From NCBI RefSeq assembly GCF_900143285.1, contig NZ_FRDN01000010.1, positions 1-64,000 of the forward strand: a stretch of 64,000 bases of DNA, in the 5' to 3' direction. Made by a program: the position numbers and the translations under genes. Below are positions 42,070 to 50,716 of this stretch, piece by piece; the stretch's first letter is position 1, and every line of letters begins with the position of its first letter. This DNA comes from Desulfitobacterium chlororespirans DSM 11544 (lineage in GTDB: Bacteria > Bacillota > Desulfitobacteriia > Desulfitobacteriales > Desulfitobacteriaceae). A model generated the notes under the pieces. That model made no database searches, was not told the origin of the DNA, and saw only the letters and a list, made by a program, of their open reading frames with translations.

Positions 42070-43257
42070 ATGAAGATCTTAGTCATCTCCCATATGTATC
42101 CTTCAACCCAAAATCCTACTTACGGAATTTTCGTTCATGAGCAGGTCAAGGCTTTAGTGGCAGGAGGCTGTGAGGTCAAAGTCATTTCTCCCGTCCCCTA
42201 TGCCCCTTGGCCTCTTCCTGTGTTGAAAAAAAAATGGCAGGCTTACGCTTCCATGCCTGCAAAGGACAGAGTGGATGGGATTGAGGTGTTCTATCCCAGA
42301 TACCCGGAATTCCCCCGTTCTTACCTTTTGGAGCATTCCGGGGCTTTGATGTATCTGGGCCTGAGAAATCTGGTTAAAACTATTGGTAAAGAGTTTCCCT
42401 TCGATCTGATCCATGCCCATGTCGCTTTGCCTGATGGACATGCCGCTTATGGCCTGAAAAAAGAGTTTCCCGTTCCTGGAGTGGTCACCATCCATGGGCA
42501 GGATTTTCAATCCACTTTACATAAAGGACCTTCCTGCCGGAAGAGGCTGCAGGAAGTCTTGCTGGGTACGGACAGCGTGATTACCGTCAGCACCAAATTG
42601 AAAAACCTGGTTAAGGATGAGCCTTACTATCCTAAAATCCAGGTCATTAATAATGGCATCCATCTTGCCGAGATTGACCGGGCCGAAGTGAGCAGATCCA
42701 GAGCCCGGGATCAAATTACCATCCTTAGTGTCTCTAACCTCAAAAAGACCAAGGGAATCGATCTGAACCTCCGAGCCCTGGCCTCTTTGGTGAAAACCTA
42801 TCCTAACCTGACCTACAGAATCGTAGGAGACGGGGAGGAACGCAAGAATTTAGAAGCCCTGGCAGAGAGTCTGGATCTGGGCAACCATGTATTCTTCCTG
42901 GGAAAACTCCCCCACCGGGAAGCTCTCCAGGAGATGGCCCAGGCGGATATCTTCTGCCTGCCCAGCTGGCAGGAGGGCTTCGGCGTGGTCTATATCGAAG
43001 CCATGTCCTTGGGGATTCCGGTCATAGGAGTCAAGGGAGAAGGAATCGAGGACGTCATCGACCCTGGAATAAACGGACTGCTCGTCCGCCCTCATGAGGT
43101 GGAGGACCTGGCGGAAGCCCTGGAGTCTCTCCTGAAGTCTCCCGACTACGCTCGGAGATTGGCTGAAGCCGGTAAGGCTACGGTTCTGGCAGGCTTTACC
43201 TGGGAGCATAATGCGGCGAGGACGATTGAGCTGTATAGGAGTTTGTTAGGGAGGTAA
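42070..43257 (+). CDS. GT4-family glycosyltransferase 1
   Basis: 395 residues. GT-B fold with MKILVISHMYPSTQNPTYGIFVHEQVKAL at the N-terminus, a linker at VINNGIHLAEID (about 195) and the GT4 sugar-nucleotide motif PSWQEGFGVVYIEAMSLGIPVIG (about 298-320) with its E-x7-E pair. Cytosolic and membrane-associated; adds one sugar to the lipid-linked unit. Twenty bases after the Wzy-like gene. Confidence 0.88.
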   Translation: MKILVISHMYPSTQNPTYGIFVHEQVKALVAGGCEVKVISPVPYAPWPLPVLKKKWQAYASMPAKDRVDGIEVFYPRYPEFPRSYLLEHSGALMYLGLRNLVKTIGKEFPFDLIHAHVALPDGHAAYGLKKEFPVPGVVTIHGQDFQSTLHKGPSCRKRLQEVLLGTDSVITVSTKLKNLVKDEPYYPKIQVINNGIHLAEIDRAEVSRSRARDQITILSVSNLKKTKGIDLNLRALASLVKTYPNLTYRIVGDGEERKNLEALAESLDLGNHVFFLGKLPHREALQEMAQADIFCLPSWQEGFGVVYIEAMSLGIPVIGVKGEGIEDVIDPGINGLLVRPHEVEDLAEALESLLKSPDYARRLAEAGKATVLAGFTWEHNAARTIELYRSLLGR

Positions 43258-43263
43258 ACACCT

Positions 43264-44388
43264 TTGAAACTATGTATTCTCACCACAGGACACCAAGCCC
43301 TGGATAACAGGATATTCTACAAACAGGCCCTGACCCTGAAGAAGAACTATGATGACATCACCCTAATCGTTCCCGATGAGCGGGAAGAATATCTGGAACA
43401 AGGTGTGCGCATTCTCGGTGTGAAACGGGCCAATTCCCTCTACGGCAGATTCCAGTTAGGGGATACGGTAGTGCAAAAGGCTATCGAAGTCGGGGCTGAT
43501 GTCTATCATTTTCATGATTTTGAGCTGATTTATAAAGTGGGCAAGATCAAGAAGGCCCTCCCTCACTGCAAGCTCATCTATGATGTCCATGAGCATTATC
43601 CTGATATGATGAGCATGTCCAAGAAGATTCCCCGGCTGCTCCGGCCTTTGGCCACCTTTGTCGTGGATAAGAGCGAGATCCTCTTAGCCAAGAAATTCGA
43701 CCAGATCATTACGGCGGATGATGCGGTGAAGGAGCGCTTTGATCCTTATCACCCTCATGTGGATGTGATCTATAATTTTTCAGAGTTTGAGCCTAAAGAA
43801 GTTCACCTGGAAAAAGAATATGACATTATCTATCAGGGGGGCATTACCTTAGAGCGCGGCGCCTATCATTTGGTTCAAGCCGTTCACCTGCTTAAAAAAG
43901 ATTACCCCGGGGTCAAGATGGTCTTTGTAGGTCCCTTTAATGATCCGGAAGGTCAGCGCCTGGTGGACGGATATATTCACAAACATCACCTGGAGGACAA
44001 TATCCTCTTTACCGGCAAGGTTCCTCATGTGGAAGTGGAAGATTACGTGCGTAAATCCCGGATCGGTGCCGTAACCCTGCTCCCTTTGCCGAAGTATTAC
44101 AAGAATATCCCGATCAAGCAGTTTGAATACATGAGCTGCGGCATCCCTGTGGTAGGCAGCAACCTGCCTCCCATCACCCGCTTCCTTACTCCTTACCACA
44201 GCGGTCTGATCGTGGATCCTACCCAACCGGAGGAGATCGCTCAGGCCTTTAAAACCCTGCTTGCCGATGCCAAGCTGCGTCAGGAAATGGGGGCCAATGG
44301 CCTCAAAGCCGTCAGGGAAGCTTATAACTGGGGAAAGATGGAGGAGCGGCTCCTCAACCTCTACGCCCGACTTGAAGTGAGGAAGTGA
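43264..44388 (+). CDS. GT4-like glycosyltransferase 2
   Basis: 374 residues from TTG at 43264 (GGGAGG eight bases upstream), six bases after the previous stop. N-terminal LCILTTGHQALDNRIFYKQALTL and DVYHFHDFELIY, then C-terminal IKQFEYMSCGIPVVGSNLPPI. The acidic pair of the GT4 motif is less standard than in its neighbours. Sugar donor and acceptor unknown. Confidence 0.82.
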   Translation: MKLCILTTGHQALDNRIFYKQALTLKKNYDDITLIVPDEREEYLEQGVRILGVKRANSLYGRFQLGDTVVQKAIEVGADVYHFHDFELIYKVGKIKKALPHCKLIYDVHEHYPDMMSMSKKIPRLLRPLATFVVDKSEILLAKKFDQIITADDAVKERFDPYHPHVDVIYNFSEFEPKEVHLEKEYDIIYQGGITLERGAYHLVQAVHLLKKDYPGVKMVFVGPFNDPEGQRLVDGYIHKHHLEDNILFTGKVPHVEVEDYVRKSRIGAVTLLPLPKYYKNIPIKQFEYMSCGIPVVGSNLPPITRFLTPYHSGLIVDPTQPEEIAQAFKTLLADAKLRQEMGANGLKAVREAYNWGKMEERLLNLYARLEVRK

Positions 44389-44392
44389 AATA

Positions 44393-45811
44393 ATGGATAC
44401 TCGCCTCCTTGCCAAAAATGCCACCGCTTTAGGAATTTCCAGCATTCTGGCCAAATCCATCGCCGCTGTCCTGGGTATCCTGGTTACCCGCTATTTAGGC
44501 CCGGAATCTTATGGAGATTACTCCACAGCCTATGCTTATGTAGGAACCTTCATCCTCTTTGCCGAGTTGGGCATCAGCCAGCTGATGGTTCAGGAAGGAG
44601 CCAAGGATCCTGCTGTTCTGCCCCGGTATTTCGGCAACACCCTTTTGCTGAAGACCCTGCTCTGCGTCTTATGTTATCTGGCCATGCTGGTCTTTATGTT
44701 TCCGGCAGGATACAATGAAACTGTAAGACTGATGATCGTCTTTGTAGGAGTTGCCGTTTGCTTTAACGCCATCAATCAATCGATCTATAATTATTATCAG
44801 GCTGTGCAAAAAATCTATCTCTCCGCATCCTTTCAATTTCTCACCACCCTGCTGATCGCCCTTTTTACCATCATCGTTCTGGTGGCCGGGTTAGGTGTGG
44901 TCTCCATTACCTTTGCCCATCTGTTCAGTTACATCATCATTACCATCCTCCTCTATCTGGCTCTGCGGAAAGAAATCAAACCCCGGACGGATCTTCCCCA
45001 TCTGGCAGGAATGGTTTGGAATGGGCTGCCTTTTGGGGTGCACCGGATTTTCTATTACCTTTTTACCCAATTCAGTATTCTTATCCTCTCTTTAACCGTC
45101 AGCAATGTGGAAGTAGGGATCTTCTCCGCGGCCTATAAACTGGTTCTGATTTTGATCTTTATTCCCAGTCTCATGACCAGTGCTCTCTATCCCATCCTTT
45201 ACCAATTGGGAGATACGGACCGGAGCCAGCATCAGAATGTAATCGAAAAGGTCTTCAAGGTCCTGTCTGCTGTGGGCATTGCCGGCAGTATGCTGATGTT
45301 TGTCCTGGCGGGACCCCTGATGGAATGGTTATATGACGGGAAATTCAATGAAGCCATTCCCATTTTCATGATTGTGGCCTGGCTGCTGGCCTTGGAGTGT
45401 ATGAGTTTTTCTCTGGGCGACATTCTTACCACCACCGGCCGCCAAATGCAAAGAACCCTGGTTCAGGGGCTGGCTCTGCTGCTGCTTACAGTGCTGACCT
45501 ATGCTTTAAACCCTGTAATGGGTATTTACGGAGCTGCTTATGCGGTCATTATCGCTGAGGTCTTTATCTTTTTCGCCTATTATTACATGATCAGAAAGAA
45601 TGTCTATAAGATTCGCATCTGGCGGCAGCTGCCCGGCACATTGATTTCCTCTTTGCTTATGGCGGGAACCGCCTGGCTCTTGATTGGCTTTCATCCTTTG
45701 CTCTCCGCTTCCCTGGCCGGGATCGTCTTTTGTCTGGCCATTGCCATCCTGGACAAGGATTTCCGCAGAATCGGTGTATACATTCTAAAACGTGTGACAG
45801 GAGGCCGATAA
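44393..45811 (+). CDS. Wzx-type polysaccharide flippase
   Basis: 472 residues, about twelve to fourteen transmembrane helices, opening with LLAKNATALGISSILAKSIAAVLGILVTRYLGPESYGDY, the standard start of the oligosaccharide flippase family (MOP superfamily). It would move undecaprenyl-PP-linked repeat units across the membrane. Four bases after the glycosyltransferase gene and four before the second Wzy-like gene. Confidence 0.9.
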   Translation: MDTRLLAKNATALGISSILAKSIAAVLGILVTRYLGPESYGDYSTAYAYVGTFILFAELGISQLMVQEGAKDPAVLPRYFGNTLLLKTLLCVLCYLAMLVFMFPAGYNETVRLMIVFVGVAVCFNAINQSIYNYYQAVQKIYLSASFQFLTTLLIALFTIIVLVAGLGVVSITFAHLFSYIIITILLYLALRKEIKPRTDLPHLAGMVWNGLPFGVHRIFYYLFTQFSILILSLTVSNVEVGIFSAAYKLVLILIFIPSLMTSALYPILYQLGDTDRSQHQNVIEKVFKVLSAVGIAGSMLMFVLAGPLMEWLYDGKFNEAIPIFMIVAWLLALECMSFSLGDILTTTGRQMQRTLVQGLALLLLTVLTYALNPVMGIYGAAYAVIIAEVFIFFAYYYMIRKNVYKIRIWRQLPGTLISSLLMAGTAWLLIGFHPLLSASLAGIVFCLAIAILDKDFRRIGVYILKRVTGGR

Positions 45812-45814
45812 CCC

Positions 45815-47158
45815 ATGATTCAGTGGACAGTATTGCTGTTAACCCTCCTCGCTCTTGGTATTCTCATTGTGAAAAAGCCCCTTTGGCTGATTCCCTTGCT
45901 GGGGGCCGCCGTGGCCTTGGAGATCTCCAGCACCTGGTATCCGGATCTTGGTATCCTGGAAAAGGTCTTGGGGGAAGTTTCTCTGACACGCTTTACCAGT
46001 ATCAGCATTGTTCTGGCGGCTTGTTTACGCGTGTTTTTCGAAGTGGAGATACGGGCCAGGCTTATTGCCTTCTTCAAGGACCCGGTAACCTTGATTCTAT
46101 TGCTTTATATCGCCTATGGGGCTTTAAGCTTAGTATATTCAGCAGATATGGGCAATACTGTAAAGGAAATCCTGCGCCTCCTGGTGCTTTTTGCCGTGTT
46201 TCTCTCGATTGCCCTGCTTCTGGATCAGGACTCCATTCTTCTGCCTTTCCATGGGATTCATCTCGCTGCCTTGGCCCTGCTGCCGCTGGCTCTTTATGAA
46301 GGAATCTCCGGAAATCTGATCTGGCAGGGTGAGAACCTTTTAAAAGAACATACTTTACGGGTTAACGCCACTTTTGTCGACCCCAATATTTATGCCCGTT
46401 TTCTCATTTTAGGCATTGTGGCTAACTTCGTCATCCAGATCTTTACTCACAACCGGCGGATTAAGCTTATTTATTGGGCATGCCTGCCTCTTTTACTGAT
46501 CCAGCTGCTTTTGACAGGTTCCCGGGGAGGTATCCTGACCTTAGGGATGGTGCTGGTGCTGGCATTATTCTTCCTGCCCAATAAAAAGAACACCCTTTAC
46601 TTTTTAGGTGCCTGTGCCCTGGGTGCGGTCGTGCTGCTCTTGATTCGTCCTGAAATCTGGGAACGGATGCTTTTGTTCACTCAGGATCTGGAGGTGTCCA
46701 GCCCGCAACGCTTATACCTCTGGCAAGCCGGGATTGCCATTTTTACGGATCACCCCTGGCTCGGCACAGGTTTAGGCAGTTTCCAGACGGTCTTTCTCCA
46801 GGATTACATCCATCTGAAAAATATTCCCGACGGAGCGACCTTATCCCATACCACCATCCTGACCATTGCCTCTGAACTGGGAGTATTAGGGCTTCTGGTC
46901 TTAACTGCACTATGGGTGGCTATCTTGGGCCGTCTCTATACCTTATACAACCTAAATCGAGCCCACCTCAGCGTCTTCAGTGAAACCAATGAAAAATACT
47001 CCGTGGCCGCCGGCTACTTCCTCTGGGCTATGACCGTGTTCATCAGCTCCCAGGGGGAAGGCCGCTTCTTTGAGGATCCCGTCCTCTGGCTCAGCTGCGC
47101 GGGACTGGTCTTCCTGCGCCTACGGCAGGAAAGCTATCGGTACAGCGTAAGTGAATAA
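45815..47158 (+). CDS. O-antigen ligase/polymerase (Wzy)-like membrane protein 2
   Basis: 447 residues with GGAGG upstream. About ten transmembrane helices, a glycine-rich LLLTGSRGGILTLGMVLV segment (about 230) and a periplasm-side-type loop with RLYLWQAGIAIFTDHPWLGTGLGSF (about 300-325), the O-Ag_ligase signature. See the paralogous protein at 40707 for the possible division of labour. Confidence 0.82.
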   Translation: MIQWTVLLLTLLALGILIVKKPLWLIPLLGAAVALEISSTWYPDLGILEKVLGEVSLTRFTSISIVLAACLRVFFEVEIRARLIAFFKDPVTLILLLYIAYGALSLVYSADMGNTVKEILRLLVLFAVFLSIALLLDQDSILLPFHGIHLAALALLPLALYEGISGNLIWQGENLLKEHTLRVNATFVDPNIYARFLILGIVANFVIQIFTHNRRIKLIYWACLPLLLIQLLLTGSRGGILTLGMVLVLALFFLPNKKNTLYFLGACALGAVVLLLIRPEIWERMLLFTQDLEVSSPQRLYLWQAGIAIFTDHPWLGTGLGSFQTVFLQDYIHLKNIPDGATLSHTTILTIASELGVLGLLVLTALWVAILGRLYTLYNLNRAHLSVFSETNEKYSVAAGYFLWAMTVFISSQGEGRFFEDPVLWLSCAGLVFLRLRQESYRYSVSE

Positions 47159-47245
47159 TGGGGACAGGTACCGTTATTCAAAGGCCTGCACTGCTGCTGC
47201 ACGACCCAAACAATGACCCGAATTTAAGTTTAGGAGATACCCACA

Positions 47246-48472
47246 ATGCGTATTCTGCTGCTAACTCAATACTTCCCACCGGAAAAAGGAGCTGCCCAGG
47301 TCCGCCTTTGGGAGCTGGCCAAAGGCTTGCATCATCAAGGCCATGAGGTTACCGTCGTCACTGCCTTCCCTAATCATCCCACCGGAATCATCCCTGAGGA
47401 ATACCAGGGGAAGCGGTTTATGCAGGAAGAGATGGCAGGGGTCAAAGTACTGCGGACCTGGATCTACCCTGTAAAGAGAGGCCGGTTCTGGCTGCGCCTG
47501 CTTAATTATTTTTCCTTTGTCTTTTCTTCTCTCTACGGTATTGCCCGTTCCGGCCAACATGATTTGATCATTGTGGAGTCCCCGCCCCTTTTTATTGGCT
47601 TCTCCGCCATCTTTGCCTCCTGGCTGAAAAAGGCTCCTTATATTTTCAATGTCTCTGATCTTTGGCCGGAATCTGCTGTGCAGCTGGGGCTGGTCACCAA
47701 CAAAACCATCATCCGGGCCACCGAATGGTTGGAGGGATATTTCTACAAAAAAGCGTATAAGCTATCTGCACAAACCCAAGGCATCGTAACGGGGCTGAAA
47801 CGCAAAAACGTTCCCCCGGAGGATATCCTCTTTCTCCCCAATGGCGTGGATACGGAGCTTTTTCAACCACGGCCAAAGGATCGGGACCTGGAAGAAAGTC
47901 TGGGGCTTGCAGGCAAAACCGTGATCCTCTATGCGGGAACTATGGGTTACGCCCACGGTATAGAAACCGCTTTGGAAACAGCAGATATCTTACGAAATGA
48001 CGAGGAGCTCTTCTTTCTTTTCGTGGGAGACGGCTCCGAGCGTCCCAGGCTGGAGGAGATAGCCCGGGAGAAAAAGCTGCCTAATGTGCGTTTTATCGAT
48101 TTTCAGCCCTTAGAGGTTATCCCCCGCTATTACTCCCTCAGCAGCATTAATCTCTCCACCTTGAGGCGGTACAAGCTCTCTGAAGGGGTACGTCCTTCAA
48201 AGGTCTTTCCCGCTCTGGCCAGTGGTCAGCCCCTCATCTATGTGGGTGAGGGAGAAGGCGCCGAGATCGTTAAAGAAAGCGGCGGCGGCGTGGTTCTGGA
48301 ACCCGAGAATCCGGAGCTTCTGGCCCGCACCATCCTGGAGCTGAAAAGGGATCCCGAAGGATGCCGGGCGATGGCTGAGCAAGGGCGGGCTTATGTGATA
48401 GAACATTATTCCTGGAACAGCCTCATTCGCAATTGGCTGAAGCAGCTGGACTCAAGTAAGGAGGCATACTGA
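47246..48472 (+). CDS. GT4-family glycosyltransferase 3 (WbuB-like)
   Basis: 408 residues. N-terminus RILLLTQYFPPEKGAAQVRLWELAKGL followed by HEVTVVTAFPNHPTG, the WbuB/WcaI-like opening; middle IFNVSDLWPESAVQLG; C-terminal YVGEGEGAEIVKESGGG. WbuB-type enzymes add an amino sugar such as L-FucNAc to the lipid-linked acceptor; the donor here is unknown. Its stop overlaps the start of the phosphoglycosyl transferase by one base, pointing to paired function. Confidence 0.85.
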   Translation: MRILLLTQYFPPEKGAAQVRLWELAKGLHHQGHEVTVVTAFPNHPTGIIPEEYQGKRFMQEEMAGVKVLRTWIYPVKRGRFWLRLLNYFSFVFSSLYGIARSGQHDLIIVESPPLFIGFSAIFASWLKKAPYIFNVSDLWPESAVQLGLVTNKTIIRATEWLEGYFYKKAYKLSAQTQGIVTGLKRKNVPPEDILFLPNGVDTELFQPRPKDRDLEESLGLAGKTVILYAGTMGYAHGIETALETADILRNDEELFFLFVGDGSERPRLEEIAREKKLPNVRFIDFQPLEVIPRYYSLSSINLSTLRRYKLSEGVRPSKVFPALASGQPLIYVGEGEGAEIVKESGGGVVLEPENPELLARTILELKRDPEGCRAMAEQGRAYVIEHYSWNSLIRNWLKQLDSSKEAY

Positions 48473-49083
48473 TGGGCTTTAAACGCCTTTTGGACCTCAT
48501 CATAGCCATACCGTTGCTTATATTTATCTCGCCCCTTTGGCTTTTCATTGTGGCCTGGATTAAAGTGGATTCACCGGGCCCGGCTATTTTTCGCCAGCAG
48601 CGGGTGGGCCTTAAGGGAGAACCTTTTACCATTTATAAATTCCGCACCATGGTACCGGATGCGGATCGAGTGATGAAAGCCAAGATCGAGCAACTGAAAA
48701 AAGAAGGCAAATTCAATGCGGATGAATTCGTCTTCCAGGAAAAAGATGATCCCAGGATTACGGGAAGCGGCCGCTTTTTACGCAAAACCAGCCTTGATGA
48801 ACTTCCCCAGCTCCTCAATATCGTCAATGGAACCATGAGCTTGGTCGGACCTCGTCCTGAGGTGCCGGAGATTGTGGAGCAATACACCCCTGAACAACGC
48901 CAAAGGCTGAATATGCCTCCCGGCGTCACCGGCCTGGCCCAGATCAATGGCCGCAGCGCCTTGACTTTGACCGAGACCTTAAAGTATGATGTTCAGTACG
49001 TGAAGGACTGGTCCCCGGGGTCAGATATTAAGATTCTCTGGAAAACTATTTTTGTCGTGCTCCTGGGGAAAGATGCGTATTAA
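48472..49083 (+). CDS. Monotopic phosphoglycosyl transferase (PglC/WcaJ-type initiating enzyme)
   Basis: 203 residues, PglC size. A re-entrant N-terminal helix (LLDLIIAIPLLIFISPLWLFIVAWIK), a DSPGPAIFRQQRVGLKG segment, catalytic Asp109-Glu110 in TSLDELPQ and the GPRPE motif with PGVTGLAQINGRS. Transfers a sugar-1-phosphate from UDP-sugar to undecaprenyl phosphate and so starts each repeat unit. PglC prefers UDP-diNAcBac, which agrees with the amino-sugar genes at both ends of the locus. Last gene of the rightward operon; terminator at 49088. Confidence 0.92.
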   Translation: MGFKRLLDLIIAIPLLIFISPLWLFIVAWIKVDSPGPAIFRQQRVGLKGEPFTIYKFRTMVPDADRVMKAKIEQLKKEGKFNADEFVFQEKDDPRITGSGRFLRKTSLDELPQLLNIVNGTMSLVGPRPEVPEIVEQYTPEQRQRLNMPPGVTGLAQINGRSALTLTETLKYDVQYVKDWSPGSDIKILWKTIFVVLLGKDAY

Positions 49084-49087
49084 AATA

Positions 49088-49129
49088 AGCCAAGGGCTCA
49101 CCTCACTTATGAGTTGATCTCTTGGCTAT
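49088..49129 (+). terminator. Terminator of the rightward polysaccharide operon
   Basis: AGCCAAGGGCTCACCTC ... GAGTTGATCTCTTGGCT then ATTTT. Similar in sequence to the hairpin at 49578-49620. Confidence 0.78.
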
Positions 49130-49134
49130 TTTCT

Positions 49135-49260
49135 GAGAGGTATCCAACATATAAGCAGAAATTATCTTCATTTGTAAATCAAGAGAAAGCTAAGGAAATT
49201 TTGGATAAATCGAAGGGGGTATTTGAGTGGTTAAAATCCCTGAGTCAGTACAAGATATAA
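49135..49260 (+). pseudogene. C-terminal fragment of a HEPN-domain protein
   Basis: An open stretch without a start, ending TAA 49258-49260, gives RYPTYKQKLSSFVNQEKAKEI and VFEWLKSL, the end of a HEPN domain. It overlaps the MNT nucleotidyltransferase start by 34 bases, the usual HEPN-MNT arrangement. The N-terminal two-thirds, including the catalytic R-x4-6-H motif, is gone; the polysaccharide operon terminator takes its place. Confidence 0.6.
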
Positions 49261-49550
49261 TAGAAAGCTATGTACAGAAGATCGGAAAACAGATTCCTAT
49301 AGAAAAAGCAATACTATTTGGCTCATATGCAAAGGGAAATTATGACGATGAAAGCGATATTGATATTGCTATATTTTCAGACTACTTTGTCAATCTTGAA
49401 GGCATAGATGCATTTAAGCTCCTATTCATGCCGACACTTAGTTATGATAAAGATCTACAACCCCTTGCATTCACAATGAATGATTATAAAGGTTCCTTAG
49501 GTGTGGTAGAAGAAATAATCAAAACAGGTATCGAAATCCCATTAACTTAA
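49227..49550 (+). CDS. MNT-type nucleotidyltransferase (antitoxin of a HEPN-MNT module)
   Basis: 107 residues from GTG at 49227 with GGGGG upstream. Minimal nucleotidyltransferase signature GSYAKGNYDDESDIDIAIF with the DxD metal ligands. In HEPN-MNT modules this enzyme neutralises the HEPN ribonuclease, in studied cases by adenylylating it. Here the HEPN gene survives only as a 3' stub, so the protein is probably an orphan antitoxin. Confidence 0.82.
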   Translation: MVKIPESVQDIIESYVQKIGKQIPIEKAILFGSYAKGNYDDESDIDIAIFSDYFVNLEGIDAFKLLFMPTLSYDKDLQPLAFTMNDYKGSLGVVEEIIKTGIEIPLT

Positions 49551-49577
49551 TTCTTGAGCACTTCAACTCCTTTCCAT

Positions 49578-49622
49578 AAATCAAGGGATCACCTCGCTTC
49601 ATGAGATGATCCCTTGATTTTT
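49578..49622. terminator. Bidirectional terminator
   Basis: AAATCAAGGGATCACCTC ... GAGATGATCCCTTGATTT followed by TTTT on plus and preceded by AAA on plus (T run on minus). Between convergent genes. Confidence 0.85.
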
Positions 49623-49630
49623 TAACTATA

Positions 49631-50599
49631 TTACTCTTCCGGAAGCAATTCTTCCTCAGGAACCTCCCGCAAATCTTTGGCCGGGAAGCCTTTGACCACA
49701 CGCTTGGCCTCGGTATCCCTGGTCACCAATGCTCCTGCTGCCACAAAGGTCTCAGGGGCGACCCTGATTCCCGGCAGAAGAATGGCGCCGCCGCCGATCC
49801 GGGCCCCCCGGCAGATGGTCGGGCCTTTGATGGCTTTAAAGCGCTTTTCTGTTCTGCCCATATAGTTGTCGTTGGTGGTGGCCACCATGGGAGCGATGAA
49901 AACCCGCTCCTCCAGTTCCATATAAGCGGTTATGTAAGAACCGGTCTGGATCTTGGTATAATCTCCGATACGGGTATCGTTTTCCACTGCCGCACCGCTG
50001 CCGATGACTACGTTTTTACCGATAGTGCAGCGTTCGCGAACCAAAGCTCCATCCCCCAGGAAGGCCTGATCTCCGTAAGTGGTCCCGGCATAGAGCACTG
50101 CAGAGCAGCCTATGGTGTAACCGTTCCCCATCTTCAGGGGAGGCAAATCCGCTTGGGCCTTCACGGTGCTGGTCGCCGCCGCTTTCGGAAAACGTCCGAC
50201 GGAAGCGCTGCTCCCGATAAAACCCTCTTCACCCAACTCTGCCCGGGGATAGATCGCGGCATGCTCCCCGATGCGAGTCCCTGCCCCGATGCGTGCTTCG
50301 GAGCCAATGCTCACATGAGCGGCTATCTGACAGCCTTCTCCCACGCTCGCCCCGGCGGCAACCGTGACATGGTGGCCTAAAGAAGTGCCTGCACCGATGG
50401 CAGCTCCCTCTTCGATCACACAGCCCACACCCAGAGTGACCTGATCACCCAAGGTAACATGAGCCTGGATCACGCAAAAGGGTGAAACCTTTACACCGGC
50501 AGGGATCGCAGCCGTGGTATCGATGTAGACAGGGGCACTTTGGTAAGCTGGTCTTTCAGCTTTGATAGGTTGATCCGCTTTAATAGGTTGATCTGACAT
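49631..50599 (-). CDS. Left-handed beta-helix N-acetyltransferase (WbpD-like, extended)
   Basis: 322 residues from ATG at 50599, seven bases after GAGGT. Nearly the whole protein is hexapeptide repeats (GxxVxxGxxI turns). The C-terminal half carries the WbpD-like block TKIQTGSYITAYMELEERVFIAP, a TNDNY metal/loop segment and GGGAILLPGIRVAP. WbpD acetylates the 3-amino group of UDP-GlcNAc3NA. Known WbpD proteins are near 190 residues; this one has about 130 extra N-terminal residues of further hexapeptides (GlmU/LpxD-like), an unusual double helix. The N-terminal low-complexity IKADQPIKAERP is odd. It is the last of a four-gene leftward group. Confidence 0.8.
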   Translation of the reverse strand: MSDQPIKADQPIKAERPAYQSAPVYIDTTAAIPAGVKVSPFCVIQAHVTLGDQVTLGVGCVIEEGAAIGAGTSLGHHVTVAAGASVGEGCQIAAHVSIGSEARIGAGTRIGEHAAIYPRAELGEEGFIGSSASVGRFPKAAATSTVKAQADLPPLKMGNGYTIGCSAVLYAGTTYGDQAFLGDGALVRERCTIGKNVVIGSGAAVENDTRIGDYTKIQTGSYITAYMELEERVFIAPMVATTNDNYMGRTEKRFKAIKGPTICRGARIGGGAILLPGIRVAPETFVAAGALVTRDTEAKRVVKGFPAKDLREVPEEELLPEE

Positions 50600-50716
50600 A
50601 GGCATGACCTCATTTCCAGCGTCTTTAAAAGCAGCCCCAGCTGGACCGCTGAATGCAGCTTCCCGCATAAAAGCGCACGATTTTCCCAGAGGGGCGATCC
50701 GGCAAAGCCAGGAACC

